DNA from: Azospirillum sp. B506
GTDB taxonomy: Bacteria; Pseudomonadota; Alphaproteobacteria; Azospirillales; Azospirillaceae
DNA: 36,329 bases
Assembly (NCBI RefSeq): GCF_000333595.1
Contig: NZ_BADK01000530.1
Location: 1-36,329, forward strand
Direction: 5' to 3'
Part shown: piece after piece, positions 1-8,187 of the stretch
How positions within the stretch are numbered: position 1 is the stretch's first letter
How the letters are laid out: every line of letters begins with the position of its first letter
Translations under genes and position numbers: made by a program
The notes under the pieces: generated by a model
The model's input: only the letters and a program-made list of their open reading frames with translations
What the model was told of the DNA's origin: nothing
Databases searched by the model: none

Positions 1-203
1 CTTTTTTTCTCCCTTCTTGAAAAGGCTTCGGCCGCCGATTTCTGCGCCTGCTTGGCGGCGATGGCGGCGCGGGCGCGGGTGATCTCCGCCTCCAGCGTCG
101 CGATATAGGCCTCGATCTCGGCCACGCCCATCACGGTCAGATCCTTGGGCGCCGGCCTGGCCTTGCGCGGCTCCAAATCCTCGAAACGGTCATCGATGGC
201 CAT
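1..203 (-). CDS. DUF1192 family protein (C-terminus off window)
   Basis: Reading the minus strand from the ATG at 203 gives a small acidic-then-basic protein beginning MAIDDRFEDLEPRK, then a segment DLTVMGVAEIEAYIATLE and a lysine/alanine-rich helix. This matches the pattern of the short DUF1192 proteins of alphaproteobacteria: a conserved 'L..M...EL...I..LE.EI.R' helix. The reading frame is still open at base 1, so the last residues are missing from the window. A purine-rich ribosome site (AAGGGAA) lies just upstream of the ATG. The function of DUF1192 is not known; family members are about 60-70 residues long, so little should be missing. The family assignment is from memory of the pattern, not from a search. 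Confidence 0.75.
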   Translation of the reverse strand, partial: MAIDDRFEDLEPRKARPAPKDLTVMGVAEIEAYIATLEAEITRARAAIAAKQAQKSAAEAFSRREKK

Positions 204-397
204 GGCCTGGTTCCCTTCCCTGCCCGCGGTCCTGTCCCGGTCCGGCTTGTCAGGCCGGTCGGGCAAATCTACCTTTCGGGCCTGAGATTGCCAAACAGAC
301 AAAACCGAAGGGATCCCCTTTTCCGTCCAGTCTTTCCCGGATCGCGGCTCCGGTGTGCCCCCGGTCCTGCCCCTGCCCCTGTCCGCGGCCTCCCGCC

Positions 398-497
398 GGC
401 AGAGGGGCGCGACAAGACTCCAACCTCGACCCCGGCCATCCGCTGCCGCGGAAGCTGCGGACGGGGAGTGTTTGGAGTCTTGTCTCGCCCCCCTGCC
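398..497. repeat. Long imperfect inverted repeat upstream of manC
   Basis: The arm at 398-423 and the arm at 472-497 are reverse complements over about 26 positions with two mismatches; the core is GACAAGACTCCAA / TTGGAGTCTTGTC. The interior adds nested pairing (CCCCG 430-434 with CGGGG 462-466; CCGC 440-443 with GCGG 457-460). As RNA or a DNA cruciform, the whole 100-base unit could fold into one long structure. It could be a miniature mobile or palindromic repeat element or a manC leader structure; the sequence alone does not decide. Confidence 0.7.
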
Positions 498-500
498 AGT

Positions 501-534
501 CCCATCCCTTGCCCCATCCCCTGCCCCATCCGGG
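501..534. repeat. 12-base tandem repeat, about 2.8 copies
   Basis: The unit CCCATCCCYTGC occurs at 501-512 and 513-524, with a partial third copy CCCATCC from 525. It abuts the hairpin at 524-550 and lies immediately after the long inverted repeat. No coding function is visible. Confidence 0.6.
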
Positions 535-550
535 ACCGTCCCGGATGGGG
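524..550. terminator. Terminator-like hairpin upstream of manC
   Basis: Perfect 12-bp stem: CCCCATCCGGGA (524-535), loop CCG, TCCCGGATGGGG (539-550). No U-tract follows on either strand, so it is either a factor-dependent stop, a leader structure, or a processing/stability element. Its position between two divergent genes makes ordinary gene-end termination unlikely, unless transcripts enter from outside. Confidence 0.45.
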
Positions 551-694
551 CGCTCCGGTCGGGTGGCTCTCGGAGGGGTGCTTGTGAAGGGCGGAAAACG
601 CGGTCTATAACGAACTGCCATGGCGCCGCTCCCTGGTTCCGACCTTCGGCTTTCCGGCGCCCGGCCACAGGCTCACACAACAGATGGCGGCAGG

Positions 695-2170
695 ATGAAC
701 GGCAATTCCGCGCAGAAAATCGTCCCGGTGCTGCTCTCCGGCGGTACGGGGTCCCGGTTGTGGCCCTTGTCGCGCGAACTGTATCCCAAGCAGTTTCTGC
801 CGCTCTGCTCCGACCGGACGATGCTCCAGGACACCGCCCTGCGGGTCAGCGCGCAAGCTGGCTCCACGCAGCCCGGTTCCGGTGCGGCCACGGAGGCCGT
901 CTTCTCGGCTCCCCTGGTGATCTGCAACCAGGAACACCGCTTCCTCGCCGCCGAGCAGCTGCGCCAGTCGCGCTGCGCGACCCGTGGGATCATCCTGGAG
1001 CCGGCGGGCCGCAACACCGCCGCCGCCTGCGCGCTCGCCGCCCTGGCGGTCGCGGACGAGGATCCGGACGCGTTGCTGCTGATCCTGCCGGCCGACCATG
1101 AGATCCGCGACGTCGAGGCCTTCCGCCGCGCCATCGCCATCGCCGCCCGTGCCGCCGCGGCCGGCCGGCTGGTCACCTTCGGCATCACCCCGACCCGGCC
1201 GGAGACCGGCTACGGCTACATCCGCCGCGGCCATTCGATGGATGAGGCCGATGGCGCCTACAACGTCGCCGCCTTCGTCGAGAAGCCGTCGCTGGAGGTG
1301 GCCGAGCGCTATCTCGCCGAGGGCACCTATGCCTGGAACAGCGGCATGTTCCTGTTCCCGGCCGCCCGCCTGCTGGCCGAGCTGGAGCGCCATGCGCCTG
1401 CGGTGCTGGCCGCCTGCCGCGAGGCGCTGGAGCAGGGATCCAGGGACCTCGACTTCTTCCGCCTGGACGCCGCCGCCTTCGCCAAGGCGCCCAGCATTTC
1501 CATCGACTATGCGGTGATGGAGCGCACCGACCGCGCCGCCGTCGTCCCCTGCGAGATCGGCTGGACCGACGTCGGCGCCTGGTCGGCGCTGTGGGACGTC
1601 GGCAACAAGGACGGCGAGGGCAACGTCGTCGTCGGCGACGTGCTGCTGGAGGGCGCCCGCGACTGCTATGTCCGCAGCGACAACCATCTGACCGCTGTGG
1701 TCGGGGTGGAGAACGCCGTGGTGGTGGTGGTGGACGACGCCGTGCTGGTCGCCGACCGCTCTCAGGCCCAGGACGTCAAGCGCATCGTCGACCGGCTGAA
1801 GGCCGAGGGGCGCAGCGAGTCGGTCAGCCACCGCCGGGTCCACCGTCCCTGGGGCTCCTACCAGTCGCTGCACACCGGCGACCGCTTCCAGGTGAAGAGT
1901 CTGACCATCGCCCCCGGCTCGCGCCTGTCCTTGCAGAAGCACCATCACCGTGCCGAGCACTGGGTGGTGGTCAACGGCACGGCTCTCGTCACCCGCGGCG
2001 AGGAGCAGGTGATGGTCTACGAGAACCAGTCGATCTACATCCCGATCGGCACTGTCCACCGGCTGGAGAACCCCGGCAAGGTGCCGCTGACCATCATCGA
2101 GGTGCAGTCCGGCTCCTATCTGGGCGAGGACGACATCGTCCGGTTGGAGGACGTTTACGGCCGCAACTGA
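695..2170 (+). CDS. manC: Mannose-1-phosphate guanylyltransferase / mannose-6-phosphate isomerase
   Basis: Bifunctional 491-residue enzyme that makes GDP-mannose from mannose-1-phosphate and GTP and interconverts fructose-6-P and mannose-6-P. The N-terminal nucleotidyltransferase has the signature GGTGSRLWPLSR (residues 16-27) and FVEKP (about 194). The C-terminal cupin-type isomerase starts around residue 380 (RPWGSYQSLH) and carries metal ligands in KHHHRAEHW (about 415). Length matches the ManC/CpsB/AlgA family (470-490). The ATG at 695 is preferred because it follows a GGCAGG ribosome site and directly precedes the conserved start; an open frame extends upstream to 620 but looks non-coding. 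It stands alone, with non-coding DNA on both sides. GDP-mannose would feed the polysaccharide genes elsewhere in the window. Confidence 0.95.
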   Translation: MNGNSAQKIVPVLLSGGTGSRLWPLSRELYPKQFLPLCSDRTMLQDTALRVSAQAGSTQPGSGAATEAVFSAPLVICNQEHRFLAAEQLRQSRCATRGIILEPAGRNTAAACALAALAVADEDPDALLLILPADHEIRDVEAFRRAIAIAARAAAAGRLVTFGITPTRPETGYGYIRRGHSMDEADGAYNVAAFVEKPSLEVAERYLAEGTYAWNSGMFLFPAARLLAELERHAPAVLAACREALEQGSRDLDFFRLDAAAFAKAPSISIDYAVMERTDRAAVVPCEIGWTDVGAWSALWDVGNKDGEGNVVVGDVLLEGARDCYVRSDNHLTAVVGVENAVVVVVDDAVLVADRSQAQDVKRIVDRLKAEGRSESVSHRRVHRPWGSYQSLHTGDRFQVKSLTIAPGSRLSLQKHHHRAEHWVVVNGTALVTRGEEQVMVYENQSIYIPIGTVHRLENPGKVPLTIIEVQSGSYLGEDDIVRLEDVYGRN

Positions 2171-2231
2171 GCGGCCGGCCGCTGTTGCCGGCGGCGGGCC
2201 GCGACCGCGGCCCCGCGGGCGTGTGCCCGCG
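2171..2231 (+). terminator. Palindrome and hairpin after manC
   Basis: Directly after the manC stop is a perfect 12-base palindrome GCGGCCGGCCGC (2171-2182). About 30 bases later comes a 7-bp stem CGCGGGC (2214-2220), loop GTGT, GCCCGCG (2225-2231). No T-run follows. It is a plausible intrinsic or factor-assisted end of the manC transcript, but in DNA this GC-rich such palindromes also arise by chance. Confidence 0.4.
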
Positions 2232-2390
2232 ATAGCCAAGAGGCCGGACGGCCTTGCCGGCGATCGAGGCGTCGCCTGTGTCTCTTTGCGGCTGCGGGTA
2301 CTGGCGGCTTGGTACGTGCCGCCCGCTTCCGGTACAACGAAGGCGCGAGGGTGCCGCAGCGGCGCCCCGCCTTCTGCTGCCGGGACCATC

Positions 2391-2789
2391 ATGACCATCG
2401 AGCCGCCGCCGGACGACCGCATCCCCGAACTCTATGCCGACGGGGTCTTCGACATCGGCTTCGGCAACGGCATGGTCCGCATCGACCTGTTCAGCCTGTC
2501 GGCGCTGCGCAAGGACGCCAACGGCCAGCCGCTGCCCGCCATCCGCCAGCGGGTGGTGATGAGCCTGCCCGGTTTCCTCGCCAGCCTGTCCGCCCTGGAG
2601 GGCATGCGCCAGCGGCTGGAGGCCGCCGGCGTGCTGCCGCCCAATTCCGGTACGGTGCCGGCTCCTGTGCCCGCTCCTTCCGCTCCGGCCTTCCAGAGCC
2701 CGGTGCAGGCGACGATCCAGCCCGCCTCCCCCAACCCTGCAGCGCCGGCCCCTCCGCCCGGACGGCCCCGCTCGCCGAATTTCGGCTGA
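2391..2789 (+). CDS. Unknown 132-residue protein of the type I secretion cassette
   Basis: Starts at the ATG at 2391 and ends 3 bases before the ABC exporter gene, so the two are surely co-transcribed. The first 80 residues look folded (ELYADGVFDIGFGNGMVRID, then a strand/helix pattern RVVMSLPGFLASLSALEGM). The tail from about residue 85 is almost entirely Pro/Ala/Ser and probably disordered. The order 'YADG...GFGNGMVRIDL...R.VMSLPGF' weakly recalls DUF3467-like small proteins; I would not assign it. Adjacent small genes in HlyB/HlyD cassettes can be accessory factors or substrates, but there are no glycine/aspartate RTX repeats here, so it is not a classic RTX substrate. No signal peptide or membrane segment is visible. 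Confidence 0.7.
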   Translation: MTIEPPPDDRIPELYADGVFDIGFGNGMVRIDLFSLSALRKDANGQPLPAIRQRVVMSLPGFLASLSALEGMRQRLEAAGVLPPNSGTVPAPVPAPSAPAFQSPVQATIQPASPNPAAPAPPPGRPRSPNFG

Positions 2790-2792
2790 CCG

Positions 2793-5003
2793 ATGCCGGA
2801 CGCCAGCTCGACCGTCGCGGCTCCGCCTCCCGGCCCCGATGCCGCCCCCGATCCGGACGAAAGCACCGCGCTGCGCTGCCTGACGCTGGTGGCGCGCCAT
2901 CATGGCCTGTCGGCCTCGCCGGCCGCCCTGCGCGCCCGCGTCGCTCCCGGCGGACCGGACGGCGAGCCGTCCACCGCCGACCTGCTGCGCATCGCCGCCG
3001 CCACCGGCTTCAAGGCGACCGCCCGCCGGCTGGACTGGGCGGGTTTGCAGTCCCTCCCCCCCGTCTTCCCGCTGCTGGCGCGGCTGTCCAACGGCAACAC
3101 CGTCATCCTGGTCGGGCTGTCCCGTCCTGCGGATCCGGTGGATGAGCCCATGGTCGGTGTCGTCGATCCGCTGGCCGACCGGCTGGACGTCATCGACGTG
3201 CCGCGCGACCGCTTCCTGGAGCGCTGGGACGGCGAGCTGGTCTTCCTCAAGCCGCGCCACGGCCTTGCCGACCCGCGCCAGCCCTTCGGCCTGCGCTGGT
3301 TCGTGCCGGAGATCCTGCGCCAGAAATCGGCCTTCCGCGACGTGGTGGTGGCGGCGCTGGTGCTGCACGCCCTCGCGCTTGCCGTCCCGGTCTATTTCCA
3401 GATCGTGATCGACAAGGTGCTGGTGAACGAGACCGTCGCCACGCTTCAGGTGCTGACCATCGGCGTGCTGGGCGCCCTGCTGTTCGAGGCGGGTTTCCGC
3501 TTCCTGCGCCAGTTCATCCTGCTGGCGGCGGCCAACCGCATCGACATCCGCCTTCTGAACCGCACCTTCGGCCATCTGCTCGACCTGCCGATCACCTTCT
3601 TCGACGGGCATTCGGCCGGCGTCACCGTGCGCCACATGCAGCAGGTCGAGCGCATCCGCGAGTTCCTGACCGGCAACCTGCTCTCCACCGTGCTCGACAG
3701 CCTGGTGCTGCTGGTCTTCCTGCCGGTGCTGTTCTTCTATTCGGTCAAGCTGACGCTGGTCGCCCTGCTGTTCGCGGCCCTGATCGCCGGGGTGGTGGTC
3801 GCGCTGGTGCCGGTCTACCGCAGCCGCCTGCGCGACCTCTACAACGCCGATGCCGAGCGGCAGGCCATGCTGGTGGAGACCATCCACGGCATGCGCACCG
3901 TCAAGTCCTCCGCCCTGGAGCCGCAACAGCGCCGCAGCTGGGACCGCAAGGCCGCCCGCGCGGTGACCAGCCATTACCGGGTCGGCCGCATCTCGATCGC
4001 CGCCCGCACGCTGACCGAGTTCCTGGAGAAGGCGATGATGGTGGCGGTGGTCGCCGTCGGCGCCTTCGACGTCTTCGACCGTCAGCTGTCGGTCGGCGCG
4101 CTGATCGCCTTCCAGATGCTGTCGGGCCGGGTGGTGACGCCGCTGGTCCAGATCGTCTCGCTGATCCACCAGTATCAGGAGACCGCCCTCTCGGTGCGCA
4201 TGCTGGGCGAGGTGATGAACCACCCGGCCGAACCGCGGCGCGAGGGCAGCGGCGCCTGTCCTGCCCTGATCGGCCGCATCGAGATCGAAGGGCTGGGCTT
4301 CCGCTACGACCGCAACCGCCCGGCGGCGCTCGACGGCGTCACGCTGACCGTGCCGGCCGGCTCGGTCGTCGGGCTGGTCGGGCGCAGCGGCTCGGGCAAG
4401 AGCACGCTGATGCGCCTCCTCCAGGGCTTCTATCCGGTGCAGGAGGGCAGCATCCGCTATGACGGGCTGGACATCCGCGAACTGGATCTGGCCCATCTGC
4501 GCCGCTCCATCGGCGTGGTGCTGCAGGAGAATTTCCTGTTCCGCGGCACCATCCGCGACAACATCGCCATGACCATGCCCGAGGCCGGCCGCGAGGAGAT
4601 CGTCGGGGCCGCCCGGCTGGCCGGCGCCGACGAGTTCATCCACCGCCTGCCCGACGGCTACGACACGCTGGTGGAGGAGGGGGCGACCAACCTGTCCGGC
4701 GGCCAGAAGCAGCGCATCGCCATTGCCCGCGCCCTGCTGCCCCAGCCGCGCCTGCTGATCCTGGACGAGGCGACCAGCGCGCTCGACCCCGACAGCGAGG
4801 CCATCGTCATGGCCAACCTGCGGCGCATCGCCCAGGGCCGCACCGTGCTGATCGTCACCCACCGGCTCTCCACCCTGACCGGCTGCGACACCATCGCCGT
4901 GCTGGAGCAGGGCCGCCTGCTCGACCTCGCCCCCCATCCCATCCTGCTCGACCGCTGCGCCGAATACCGGCATCTGTGGCAGCAGCAGAACCGGGGGCGC
5001 TGA
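2793..5003 (+). CDS. Type I secretion ABC exporter (HlyB type, peptidase-dead C39-like domain)
   Basis: 736-residue inner-membrane ABC exporter. Residues about 25-150 form a C39-peptidase-like domain, but the catalytic Cys position reads as Thr (STALRCLTLVARHHG), as in HlyB-type exporters where this domain binds but does not cleave substrate. A six-helix transmembrane domain follows (about 185-450). The ATPase has Walker A GRSGSGKST (530-538), signature LSGGQ (about 634), Walker B LLILDEATSALD (about 654) and the H-loop THRLST. It starts 3 bases after the preceding small gene and is followed 4 bases later by the HlyD-type adaptor, the standard order. The substrate and the TolC-like outer-membrane channel are not in the window. 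Sure of family; substrate unknown. Confidence 0.92.
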   Translation: MPDASSTVAAPPPGPDAAPDPDESTALRCLTLVARHHGLSASPAALRARVAPGGPDGEPSTADLLRIAAATGFKATARRLDWAGLQSLPPVFPLLARLSNGNTVILVGLSRPADPVDEPMVGVVDPLADRLDVIDVPRDRFLERWDGELVFLKPRHGLADPRQPFGLRWFVPEILRQKSAFRDVVVAALVLHALALAVPVYFQIVIDKVLVNETVATLQVLTIGVLGALLFEAGFRFLRQFILLAAANRIDIRLLNRTFGHLLDLPITFFDGHSAGVTVRHMQQVERIREFLTGNLLSTVLDSLVLLVFLPVLFFYSVKLTLVALLFAALIAGVVVALVPVYRSRLRDLYNADAERQAMLVETIHGMRTVKSSALEPQQRRSWDRKAARAVTSHYRVGRISIAARTLTEFLEKAMMVAVVAVGAFDVFDRQLSVGALIAFQMLSGRVVTPLVQIVSLIHQYQETALSVRMLGEVMNHPAEPRREGSGACPALIGRIEIEGLGFRYDRNRPAALDGVTLTVPAGSVVGLVGRSGSGKSTLMRLLQGFYPVQEGSIRYDGLDIRELDLAHLRRSIGVVLQENFLFRGTIRDNIAMTMPEAGREEIVGAARLAGADEFIHRLPDGYDTLVEEGATNLSGGQKQRIAIARALLPQPRLLILDEATSALDPDSEAIVMANLRRIAQGRTVLIVTHRLSTLTGCDTIAVLEQGRLLDLAPHPILLDRCAEYRHLWQQQNRGR

Positions 5004-5007
5004 CGCC

Positions 5008-6515
5008 ATGCCCGACACGCGCATGTCCGAAGCGGGGGTGCCCGAAACCGACAGCCAGGACGCCGTGCAGGCCAAGACCGGCCGCGAGGTTGTCCCGGCC
5101 AGGGCTGACCCCTCCCCTCCGCCCGCTCCCGCCCGCCGCCGCGCTTCCCTGCCCGCCCCGTCGGCACCGCCGCCGGGCTTCGCGCTGGAGTATCTGCCGG
5201 ACGGGGCGGCCATCGAACATGCACCGCTGCCCCGGGCGGCGCGCTCCACCCTTTATGTGCTGGCCGGGTTGCTGGTGGCGCTGGTGCTGTGGGCCGGCTT
5301 CGCCCAGGTCGACCGCATCGTCACCGCCGGCGGCCGGCTGGTGACCACCGCCCCGCTGGTGGTGGCCCAGCCGCTGGAGACCGCGGTGGTGCGCGGCGTC
5401 GACGTGCAGGTCGGCGACCGGGTGCGGGCCGGCGACCGTCTGGCGACGCTCGACCCCACCTTCGCCGCGGCGGATCTGGCCGACCTGAGCGCCAAGCTCG
5501 CCAGCGTCGAGGCGCAGATCGGCCGGCTGCGCGCCGAGCTGGACGGCGGCGACTTCACCCCCGCCGCCGGCACCCCCGATGCGGCGGTGCAGGCCGCCAT
5601 CCTGGAGCGCCGCCGCGCCGAATACCGCTCCCGCCTCGCCTCGCTCGACGAGAAGGCCGGGCAACTGGACAGCGCCATCGCCGCCAGCCGCCGCGCCCAG
5701 GCCGGGCTTGCCGAACGGCTCGCCGTGGTGGGCGAGGTGGAGGACATCCGCCGCCAGCTTCAGGAACGCCAGACCGGCTCCCGCCTGACCTGGCTGGAGG
5801 CGCGGGTCGAGCGGCTGCGCCTGCGCGACGATCTCGTGGCCCTCCAGGACCGCGAGCGGGAGAGCGCGCACGAGCTGCGCGGCGTCCAGGCCGACCGCGC
5901 CGCCTTTATCGACGAATGGCGGCGCAAGACGGCGGAGGATCTCGTCGAGCAGACCCGCCAGCGGGCCACCCTGGTCGAGCAGATCGCCAAGGCCGAGCGC
6001 CGCCGCTCGCTGGTCACCCTGACCGCCCCGTCGACGCGGTGGTGCTGGAGGTGGCCAAGCGCTCCGTCGGCTCGGTCATCCGGGAGGCCGAACCGCTGGT
6101 CACCCTGGTCCCGGCCGACGTGCCGCTGGAGGTGGAGGCGGAGATCCCGTCCCGCGACATCGGCCTGGTCCGTGTCGGCGATGTCGTGCGGGTGAAGCTG
6201 GACGCCTTCCCCTTCCAGCGCCACGGAACTTTGCCCGGCGAAATCCGCACCATCAGCGCCGACGCCTTCACCCACGATCCCTCCCAGGGCGCCCAGGGCG
6301 CCGCCAACCCCGATGCCCCGCGCGCGGGTCCCGGTGCCGTCTTCCGCACCCGTATCCGCCTGACCGACACCCGGCTGGAGGCGGTGCCCGCCGGCACGGC
6401 CCTCAGTCCCGGCATGGTCGCCTCGGCCGAGATCCGCGTCGGCACCCGCTCGGTGCTGTCCTACTTCCTCTACCCGGTCATCCGCGCGCTCGACGAAAGC
6501 ATCCGCGAACCGTAA
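5008..6515 (+). pseudogene. HlyD-family membrane fusion protein, frameshifted
   Basis: Periplasmic adaptor that would link the ABC exporter to an outer-membrane channel. Frame 1 from the ATG at 5008 gives a Pro/Ala-rich cytoplasmic N-terminus, one membrane segment (about residues 80-97, LYVLAGLLVALVLWAGF), a lipoyl-like half, and coiled-coil helices to about residue 335. After LVTLTAP (codon CCG at 6028-6030) the frame turns into arginine/tryptophan nonsense and stops at 6195. The proper continuation, VDAVVLEVAKRSVGSVIREAE and the C-terminal domain to the TAA at 6513-6515, is in the -1 frame. Inserting one G at about 6030 (CCCCG to CCCCGG) restores a 502-residue protein typical of the family. 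There is no slippery heptamer, so a true one-base deletion or a sequencing error fits better than programmed frameshifting. Confidence 0.85.
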
Positions 6516-6625
6516 GGGGGCCAGGCCCGTTCCGAGCCCTGTCCTGCTGCGTCAAAGTTTCCAAGTGGCGCCGGTCCGGCGGATGGGGTACCCACCCACC
6601 AGCCCCTTCAGCGACAGGTCTGGTG

Positions 6626-8014
6626 ATGCAGCGGATAGGTCCTTTCCTTTTTGCCGTCCTGGCAATCCTCTCGGCATTCTTTCTGGTCTGGAGCCTTCCG
6701 CCCTTCCAGACCGCCGATGAGCCCGCCCACATCTACCGGGCCAACATGATCACCCATGGCTACTGGGTGGCCGCCAGGGTCCAGACCGACGGGCGGATCG
6801 CGGCGGGCGGCCCGTCCGATCTCGCGATCATCGAGGCCTATTTCCCCTTCCATCATGTTCCCTTCAAGCCCGACGAGAAGGCCAACCTGGAGGATTTCGT
6901 CAAGTCCTTCACCGCCCGCTGGGACGGCCGGGTCTTCAACGTCGCGGCGGAGAACACCGCGCCCTATCCGCCCTTCTTCTACCTGCCGCAGGCCGCCGCC
7001 ATCGCGGTCGGCAAGGCCATCGACCTGCCGGTGGTGCAGACGCTGTATCTGGCGCGGGCGGCCAACGCGCTGACCTGCATCGTCGTCGGCTTCTTCGCCC
7101 TGCTGCTGGCCGGACGGGCACATCTGCCGCTGTTCGCCGTGCTGCTGCTGCCGATGTCGGTCTCGCTCTATGCCTCGATGAGCCAGGACGGTCTGGTCAT
7201 CACCGTCACCGCACTCGGCATCGCCTTCCTGGCCCGGGCGCTGTCCGAAGGCCGGCCGCTGCGCAGCGCCGAGGTCTGGGCCAGTGCCGTCTGCTTCGCC
7301 CTGGTGGGGATGACCAAGCAGCCCTACGCCCTGCTCTGCCTGATGCCCCTGGCGGTCCCGGCCGAGCGGGCGGCGGTGAAGCGCCTCGCCGTCGCCGCCT
7401 CGCTGGCCGCCGCCGTCGGCTGGGCGGTGTGGATGGCGCTCGCCGTGCAGACGCCGCTGATCCGCCAGGACGCCCCGACCGACGCCATGGGACAGCTCCG
7501 CTTCCTGCTCGACAACCCGCTGGCCGTCCTCACCATCGCCGTGAAGACCTTCCAGGTCTGGGGCAACGAATATTACCAGCAGTTCGTCGGCATCCTCGGC
7601 TGGGTCGATACCCGGCTTCCCAAGCCCTATTACAGCGCCGCCTACCTGATCCTGCTGCTGTCCTTCCTGCCGCTGCTGTTCGGCCGCCGGCTGGCGGACT
7701 GGTATTCGGGTGCGCCGGCGAGAGCCTCGGCGGTGACCGCGTCTGTCGTGCTGGCGACCGGGGCGCTGCTGTTCGGGGCGCTCTACCTGGTGTGGACGCC
7801 GGTCGGCCAGCTGTGGGTCGATGGGGTGCAGGGGCGCTATTTCCTGCCGCTGGCGGCGCTGCTGCCGCTCGCCTTCGCCGGTGGGCGGCAGCAGCCGGCG
7901 TCCGGTTGGGCGGGCGTGCTGGAGCGCGGCCTGACCTGGACGGTGTGGCTCTTCCCCATCGTCAGCCTCCTGGTGGTCCAGCGCACGGTCATCCTGCGCT
8001 ACTACCTCGACTAA
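6626..8014 (+). CDS. DUF2142 multi-pass membrane protein
   Basis: 462-residue integral membrane protein with about ten hydrophobic segments, beginning with a membrane helix at residues 4-24. The motif FQTADEPAHIYRA (about 28) after the first helix and GVQGRYFLPLAALLP near the C-terminus are the recognisable features of the DUF2142 family. The architecture resembles GT-C glycosyltransferases: an acidic pair after TM1 and a large periplasmic loop. A role in transferring lipid-linked sugars to a surface polymer is therefore plausible but inferred. The ATG at 6626 is used; an adjacent GTG at 6623 is also possible, with AGGT just upstream. It lies about 110 bases after the HlyD gene and 170 bases before galE, in the same direction. 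Confidence 0.85.
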   Translation: MQRIGPFLFAVLAILSAFFLVWSLPPFQTADEPAHIYRANMITHGYWVAARVQTDGRIAAGGPSDLAIIEAYFPFHHVPFKPDEKANLEDFVKSFTARWDGRVFNVAAENTAPYPPFFYLPQAAAIAVGKAIDLPVVQTLYLARAANALTCIVVGFFALLLAGRAHLPLFAVLLLPMSVSLYASMSQDGLVITVTALGIAFLARALSEGRPLRSAEVWASAVCFALVGMTKQPYALLCLMPLAVPAERAAVKRLAVAASLAAAVGWAVWMALAVQTPLIRQDAPTDAMGQLRFLLDNPLAVLTIAVKTFQVWGNEYYQQFVGILGWVDTRLPKPYYSAAYLILLLSFLPLLFGRRLADWYSGAPARASAVTASVVLATGALLFGALYLVWTPVGQLWVDGVQGRYFLPLAALLPLAFAGGRQQPASGWAGVLERGLTWTVWLFPIVSLLVVQRTVILRYYLD

Positions 8015-8187
8015 TCCGCTGTTCCGGGACCGCGCTCCCTCCATCCGCCCATCGGAGACAGGGCGAGGCATTGGAGGCTGCTCGAATGATGTCGTCCGCT
8101 CGGCGGAAAAACCCGCAGTGCAGCATGGGCGGGCGACTATCTTCCGACTCTGCCCCGATCGCCCCCAGTCAAAGACAAAGAGCGGAC

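Larger units (their letters stand above)
204..694. other. Non-coding region between divergent DUF1192 and manC
   Basis: About 490 bases without a convincing gene. Short open frames exist on both strands, but they are arginine/proline-rich and look like GC-bias artefacts. The region holds a long imperfect inverted repeat (398-497), a 12-base tandem repeat (501-534) and a compact hairpin (524-550), each listed separately. Promoters for the divergent genes should lie here, but I could not place convincing -35/-10 boxes. Confidence 0.6.

Noticed and set aside
501-534. CRISPR-like array in the repeats upstream of manC
   Set aside because: Repeat units are 12 bases, directly adjacent, with no spacers and no cas genes.
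605-2422. A 605-residue minus-strand open frame opposite manC
   Set aside because: Antisense shadow of a conserved enzyme with low-complexity composition.
2094-5249. A 1051-residue minus-strand open frame opposite the ABC exporter gene
   Set aside because: Antisense frame of a clear ABC exporter; composition is His/Gln/Asp/Arg-rich and no motif is seen.
6020-6040. Programmed -1 frameshifting in the HlyD-type gene
   Set aside because: The sequence CCCCGTCGACG has no classical slippery heptamer and no clear stimulatory structure. A single-base deletion or sequencing error explains it more simply.
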